The notes under the pieces: generated by a model | What the model saw: the letters and a program-made list of their open reading frames with translations, nothing else | What the model was told of the DNA's origin: nothing | Database searches by the model: none | Shown: positions 6,286-9,529 of the stretch, one piece after another | How positions within the stretch are numbered: position 1 is the first letter of the stretch | Layout: each line of letters opens with the position of its first letter | From: Planctomycetota bacterium | GTDB taxonomy: Bacteria; Planctomycetota; Phycisphaerae; WQYP01 | Direction: 5' to 3' | Length of the DNA: 9,529 bases | Assembly (NCBI GenBank): GCA_021805585.1 | Contig: JAJZEY010000564.1 | Coordinates: 1 to 9,529, forward strand | Made by a program: the position numbers and the translations under genes

Positions 6286-7581
6286 ATGCCAGTGTTTCAG
6301 TATGAAGCCTTGAATGCCGCCGGGCAGTCCGTGAAATCGGAAATTGACGCCCAAAGCTCGGATGATGCGATTTCCAAAATTCGCTCGCAGGGCTATTTTC
6401 CGATGAAGATCAAGGAAAAGGCCCTGAAGAAAGGCAAAACTGCGCCGGGGGGTGGCGGGGCATCCACCGCTTCGACCGGGGCCGCCGGAACCAAGAAAAA
6501 GCCGGGGTCCATTAACATTAACTTTGGCGGCGTTTCGCTGAAACTTATTACCCAGTTCACCCGTCAGCTTTCCACGCTGCAGGATGCCGGTCTGCCGATT
6601 TTGCGATCGCTGAAAATTCTTCACCAGCAGCAGCGGCCCGGCCTGATGCGCGACACGCTGGATAACATTGCCTCTGATGTGGAAGGGGGGGGCACCCTTT
6701 CTGAATCCATGGCGCGCCACCCGAAAGTATTTGACAAACTGTACTGCAACATGGTGCAGGCCGGTGAAACCGGCGGCGTGCTGGATGTGATTCTTCAGCG
6801 ACTTGCGGATTTCATGGAAAAAGCCCAGAAGCTCAAGCGGCGTATTCGCGGGGCCATGATTTACCCGATTGTCGTCATGAGCGCCGCCGTGATTATGGTA
6901 ACCGGCATCATGTACTTCGTTATTCCCAAATTCCAGAAGCTGTTTGCTTCGTTTAAAACCGGTCTGCCGGCGATAACGCTTTTCATGATTCACACGTCAA
7001 ACTGGATTGCCCATCAATATGGCTGGGCGGAAATTATCGCTACTCCATTTGTGATCTGGCTGCTGCTGAAAATTATCGGTAAGACCAAGCCGGGCCGATA
7101 TGCCATAGACTTTTTGAAAATGAAAATTCCGGTTATGGGCAAAATTGTATCCAAGGGAACCATCGCCCGCTGGACCCGTACACTTGGCACGCTGCTTTCC
7201 GCCGGTGTGCCTATTCTGGAAGCCATCAGCATTACCCGCGATACCTGCGGCAATATGGTGTTTGAAAAGGCCCTGCAAAAAGTCCACGATGCGATCCGTG
7301 AGGGCGAAGGCTTCGCCACGCCGCTGCGTAATTCGCGCGTGTGTGATGCTATTGTGGTCAATATGATTGACGTGGGTGAGGAAACCGGCGACCTGGACAA
7401 AATGCTCATGAAAGTCGCGGATAATTATGATGAAGAAGTCGATGTGCTGGTCGGTTCGCTCGTGAGCTTGCTGGAGCCGATCATGATTGTCGGTCTTGGC
7501 GGCGTGGTTGGAACCATTGTCGTGGCGGTCTTCCTGCCGTACATCAAACTGCTGTCCACCATTGGCGGTGGCGGAAGCTGA
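6286..7581 (+). CDS. gspF: Type II secretion / type IV pilus inner-membrane platform protein (GspF/PilC)
   Basis: The product is 431 residues. It begins with the family-typical MPVFQYEALNAAGQ and carries two T2SSF domains. The first is at about 87-212, with LSTLQDAGLPILRSL and the MVQAGETGG signature (156-164). The second is at about 291-418, with LGTLLSAGVPILEAI and MIDVGEETGDLD (360-371). Three transmembrane segments are seen at about 191-213, 245-264 and 396-418. The protein is the inner-membrane platform that couples the assembly ATPase to pseudopilin insertion. The region at about 47-75 (KKGK, a GGGG run, Ala/Ser/Thr, then KKKPG) is a low-complexity linker longer than usual, and the protein ends in GGGGS. 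GGAGG (6274-6278) lies seven bases before the ATG. It leads a likely operon with the two pseudopilins; no ATPase gene is adjacent. GspF and PilC cannot be told apart from this sequence alone. Confidence 0.95.
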   Translation: MPVFQYEALNAAGQSVKSEIDAQSSDDAISKIRSQGYFPMKIKEKALKKGKTAPGGGGASTASTGAAGTKKKPGSININFGGVSLKLITQFTRQLSTLQDAGLPILRSLKILHQQQRPGLMRDTLDNIASDVEGGGTLSESMARHPKVFDKLYCNMVQAGETGGVLDVILQRLADFMEKAQKLKRRIRGAMIYPIVVMSAAVIMVTGIMYFVIPKFQKLFASFKTGLPAITLFMIHTSNWIAHQYGWAEIIATPFVIWLLLKIIGKTKPGRYAIDFLKMKIPVMGKIVSKGTIARWTRTLGTLLSAGVPILEAISITRDTCGNMVFEKALQKVHDAIREGEGFATPLRNSRVCDAIVVNMIDVGEETGDLDKMLMKVADNYDEEVDVLVGSLVSLLEPIMIVGLGGVVGTIVVAVFLPYIKLLSTIGGGGS

Positions 7582-7664
7582 AACCCGTGTTTCGCGCAAC
7601 CAGGATGTCCCGGGCCGCGCAGCCGGACCACGCAAATGAGGCCGGAGTAAGGAATGAGGATGTT

Positions 7665-8747
7665 ATGAACAACACAAAGATTGCAGCTCGCGGAATCCAG
7701 AATTCAGAAGTAAGGGAATTCACTCTGCTCCCCTCCAGCCAAGCCAATGGCTTTATGCAACCGCCATTAATCGCTGATGGCGGCGCGTTGCCGGTTGCCA
7801 AAGGCCGCCGCCGCGGTTTTACGCTTATTGAACTGCTGGTCGTGATTTCCATTATCGCCATCCTCATGGCTATTTTGCTGCCAGCCCTTTCCAGTGCCAT
7901 TAATTCCGGCTATTCGGCGTCAACGGAGGCGGAACTTGGTGCCATCAAGTCTGCCTGCTTAAGCTATTATTCCAGCTTTAATGCCTATCCGGGGCCGTTC
8001 AGCGAATCGGATATTTCACTGGGAAATGTGAAAGTGGGCGGTGTGGCGATTACCGGTACACAGAACCTGGTGCTGGGCCTGATGGGGACGGTTTATCCGA
8101 CCGGCCAGACTGCCCCGGCCGGTGTGGCCACGCTTGCCTATACCGGTTCTACCTCAGGCATTGCCGGCGGCGTGGTGGACCTTACCCCCGGGTCCGGCCC
8201 TATTGACGACAGCAACAACTACGCACAGAAAAGTGCGTATTACAATCCATCCGCCTCCTGCGGCGATTTGCAGACGGTTCCACCCACTGCCGCAGGCGCA
8301 ACCCCCACGCAGCTTCCAACGCTGTATGATGATTTTCCCGCCGGCGTACCGATTCTGTATTTCCGCAAGGTGCCCGGCATGCCGGGAAGCACTGGCTATC
8401 CGGTCGCGGCTAATTCCGGGACCGCAGCGGCGTTTTATCTGAATTGCAACAGTGCCTACACCACCGCTTTGTTACTTACCACCAAAAATAATTCTCAGAC
8501 CTCGGAACAATATTCCTCGTTCAACGGATCGTCCACCATCGCGACCAACGCGCTGGCCACGGATGTGGTCAATACCAATGACCTGGGATCCACTACAGCG
8601 GTCAACGCGGTCGGCAATCCGGTATTGGGCGGTTTTGTGCTGATCAGCGCCGGGGCGGATCACATTTATGGCCAGAATTTAAATGGCGTGACTGTCGGCA
8701 ATCAGGCCCCTGCGTCCGATGACGTGGTGGTCTACGGCGGACAGTGA
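7665..8747 (+). CDS. Type II secretion pseudopilin-like protein (N-terminal methylation motif)
   Basis: The product is 360 residues. GRRRG(51)|FTLIELLVVISIIAILMAILLPAL is a canonical prepilin peptidase site: cleavage after G51, F52 as mature residue 1 and Glu at mature position 5, followed by the hydrophobic helix. The mature body begins with a helix (AELGAIKSACLSYYSSFNAYPGPF), as in GspG-like pseudopilins. It ends with GGFVLISAGADHIYG and DDVVVYGG, resembling the C-terminal loop common in planctomycete pseudopilins. The middle is Gly/Ser/Thr/Ala-rich. ATG 7665 is supported by GAGGA four bases upstream and implies a 51-residue pre-leader, much longer than the usual 6-25. TTG 7788 would give a 10-residue leader but lacks a good Shine-Dalgarno. 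It starts 83 bases after gspF, consistent with one operon. Its role as major or minor pseudopilin is not resolved. Confidence 0.9.
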   Translation: MNNTKIAARGIQNSEVREFTLLPSSQANGFMQPPLIADGGALPVAKGRRRGFTLIELLVVISIIAILMAILLPALSSAINSGYSASTEAELGAIKSACLSYYSSFNAYPGPFSESDISLGNVKVGGVAITGTQNLVLGLMGTVYPTGQTAPAGVATLAYTGSTSGIAGGVVDLTPGSGPIDDSNNYAQKSAYYNPSASCGDLQTVPPTAAGATPTQLPTLYDDFPAGVPILYFRKVPGMPGSTGYPVAANSGTAAAFYLNCNSAYTTALLLTTKNNSQTSEQYSSFNGSSTIATNALATDVVNTNDLGSTTAVNAVGNPVLGGFVLISAGADHIYGQNLNGVTVGNQAPASDDVVVYGGQ

Positions 8748-8806
8748 ACGATAAGCAGAACAATACGCAACGGGTAATTGGAAGTAAGCTCAAAAAGAGT
8801 AACCGT

Positions 8807-9529
8807 ATGACGAATCAACGAACAAAAAAAACAATGACCAATGATCAAAGAGCAATGATCAATGATCAAAGATCAGTGATCAATGTGGATTCATACCATC
8901 GGTTCGCGCCCGTCGTCCCGTCGTCGTCGTCCTCTGTGCCCTCTGTGGCTAAAAAATATCGCGGTTTTACCCTTATCGAACTTCTGGTGGTGATTTCCAT
9001 TATCGGCATACTTATTGCCATTCTGGTACCTGCGGTCATATCCGCACAAAAGCAGGCCTATATCAGTGCGACCATGGGCGATATGCGTACCATCAGCACC
9101 GGCCTGCAGGCGTATCATTCGGATTTTAATCTTTATCCGCAATCGACATTGCCTGCGGGTCAAACATATTATTATCAGGCTAACAGCTTGATCCAATCGG
9201 GTAAGGCCTATGAATATTTGGCGCAGTGCCTATTGGGCTATCTGCCGGGCAAATACGATGGTGCACCGGGTAACTCCGGCAATGCGGGATATAACGGCGG
9301 ATCCCTTTCCCAAACCAAAGGCTTCCGCGTGGGTGTTTCCAACACGGTCTATGGGCCGTACCTGGATATCGGTGCCAATAACATTGTGGAACTGGACGCC
9401 AACGATTATTACATCGGCGATTCGTTCCCGCCCAGTGCGGGGAGCCACCCCAACCCTATCCTTTATTTTTCAGCGAATACATCGCCCACGACCACAGCGG
9501 TTTTCAGTGCCACCGCCGGCGCGGGAATT
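8807..9529 (+). CDS. Second pseudopilin-like protein, partial at window end
   Basis: The frame stays open from ATG 8807 to the last base (241 codons, no stop), so the 3' end is missing. KKYRG(53)|FTLIELLVVISIIGILIAILVPAVISAQ is a clear prepilin site with Glu at mature position 5, followed by AYISATMGDMRTISTGLQAYHSDFNLYPQS, the usual alpha-helix and first loop. The rest is Gly/Asn/Tyr-rich and unlike known enzymes. The start is doubtful. ATG 8807 has only a weak GAG upstream and gives a 53-residue pre-leader made largely of short repeats, including NDQRAMI-NDQRSVI, a run of five serines and SVPSVA. GTG 8945 would give a normal seven-residue leader (MAKKYRG) but has no Shine-Dalgarno. It lies 59 bases after the first pseudopilin gene, probably in the same operon. 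Confidence 0.85.
   Translation, partial: MTNQRTKKTMTNDQRAMINDQRSVINVDSYHRFAPVVPSSSSSVPSVAKKYRGFTLIELLVVISIIGILIAILVPAVISAQKQAYISATMGDMRTISTGLQAYHSDFNLYPQSTLPAGQTYYYQANSLIQSGKAYEYLAQCLLGYLPGKYDGAPGNSGNAGYNGGSLSQTKGFRVGVSNTVYGPYLDIGANNIVELDANDYYIGDSFPPSAGSHPNPILYFSANTSPTTTAVFSATAGAGI
8840..8881 (+). repeat. Two tandem 21-base repeats within the pseudopilin leader
   Basis: The units at 8840-8860 and 8861-8881 both begin AATGATCAAAGA and end TGATC, differing at two of 21 positions. In frame they encode NDQRAMI and NDQRSVI. A related partial unit (CAATGACC) lies just upstream at 8832-8839. A CGTCGT-rich stretch (8911-8930) and the doublet CCTCTGTGC / CCTCTGTGG (8931-8948) follow, so most of the leader is repetitive DNA. 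Confidence 0.8.

Noticed and set aside
7607..7628. Terminator or leader stem between gspF and the first pseudopilin
   Set aside because: GTCC/GGAC plus GGC/GCC with a two-base bulge is weak and has no T run; operon read-through is more likely.
6139..7635. Long minus-strand readings opposite gspF (6139-6993 and 6997-7635)
   Set aside because: They are shadows of a strongly recognised GspF coding frame; their His/Arg/Asn-rich composition is typical of antisense readings.
8840..8881. CRISPR-like repeat
   Set aside because: The two 21-base units are directly adjacent without spacers and continue the pseudopilin reading frame.

Overview
The window looks like chromosomal DNA of a moderately GC-rich planctomycete-type bacterium (Phycisphaerae-like is my best guess). 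Three things point there: a PEP-CTERM exported protein, two pseudopilins with the FTLIELLVVISII(A/G)IL signature and unusually long pre-leaders, and a secreted HEAT-like protein of a kind common in planctomycetes. Verrucomicrobia and Lentisphaerae carry similar gene sets, so the assignment is an inference. I see no rRNA, tRNA, transposase, integrase or CRISPR array.

Layout. (1) 100-1485, minus: an exported HEAT-like protein of unknown function. (2) 1486-2061: a divergent intergenic region with a plausible forward promoter, a pair of TTCC(C)CGGAA palindromes, a repeated AGCGGAT heptamer and a hairpin. (3) 2062-2766, plus: a small Ser/Asn/Gly-rich secreted protein with a C-terminal PEP-CTERM sorting signal, closed by a textbook intrinsic terminator at 2821-2851. 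(4) 2852-3309: about 460 bases with no convincing gene. (5) 3310-3786, plus: a DoxX-family membrane protein. It converges with (6) an overlapping minus-strand pair, nadC (quinolinate phosphoribosyltransferase) followed by birA (biotin-protein ligase with an N-terminal HTH). (7) 5888-6285: a divergent control region with a likely gspF promoter and operator-like repeats. (8) 6286 to the window end, plus: gspF/pilC, then two pseudopilin genes, the second cut off by the window edge.

How the genes work together. nadC and birA share an 8-base overlap and are probably translationally coupled; they serve NAD and biotin cofactor metabolism. gspF and the two pseudopilins form part of a type II secretion or type IV pilus-like assembly unit: an inner-membrane platform plus fibre subunits. 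No GspE/PilB ATPase, secretin or prepilin peptidase lies in the window, so these must be encoded elsewhere. The PEP-CTERM protein implies an exosortase and surface or extracellular-matrix sorting machinery outside the window.

The features most worth a second look are these: the 51- and 53-residue pre-leaders of the two pseudopilins, the second built from short tandem repeats; a very AT-rich 49-base island inside the HTH-coding part of birA; and regulatory-looking repeats and hairpins just upstream of the PEP-CTERM, doxX and gspF genes. I did not find a clear novel multi-gene system.
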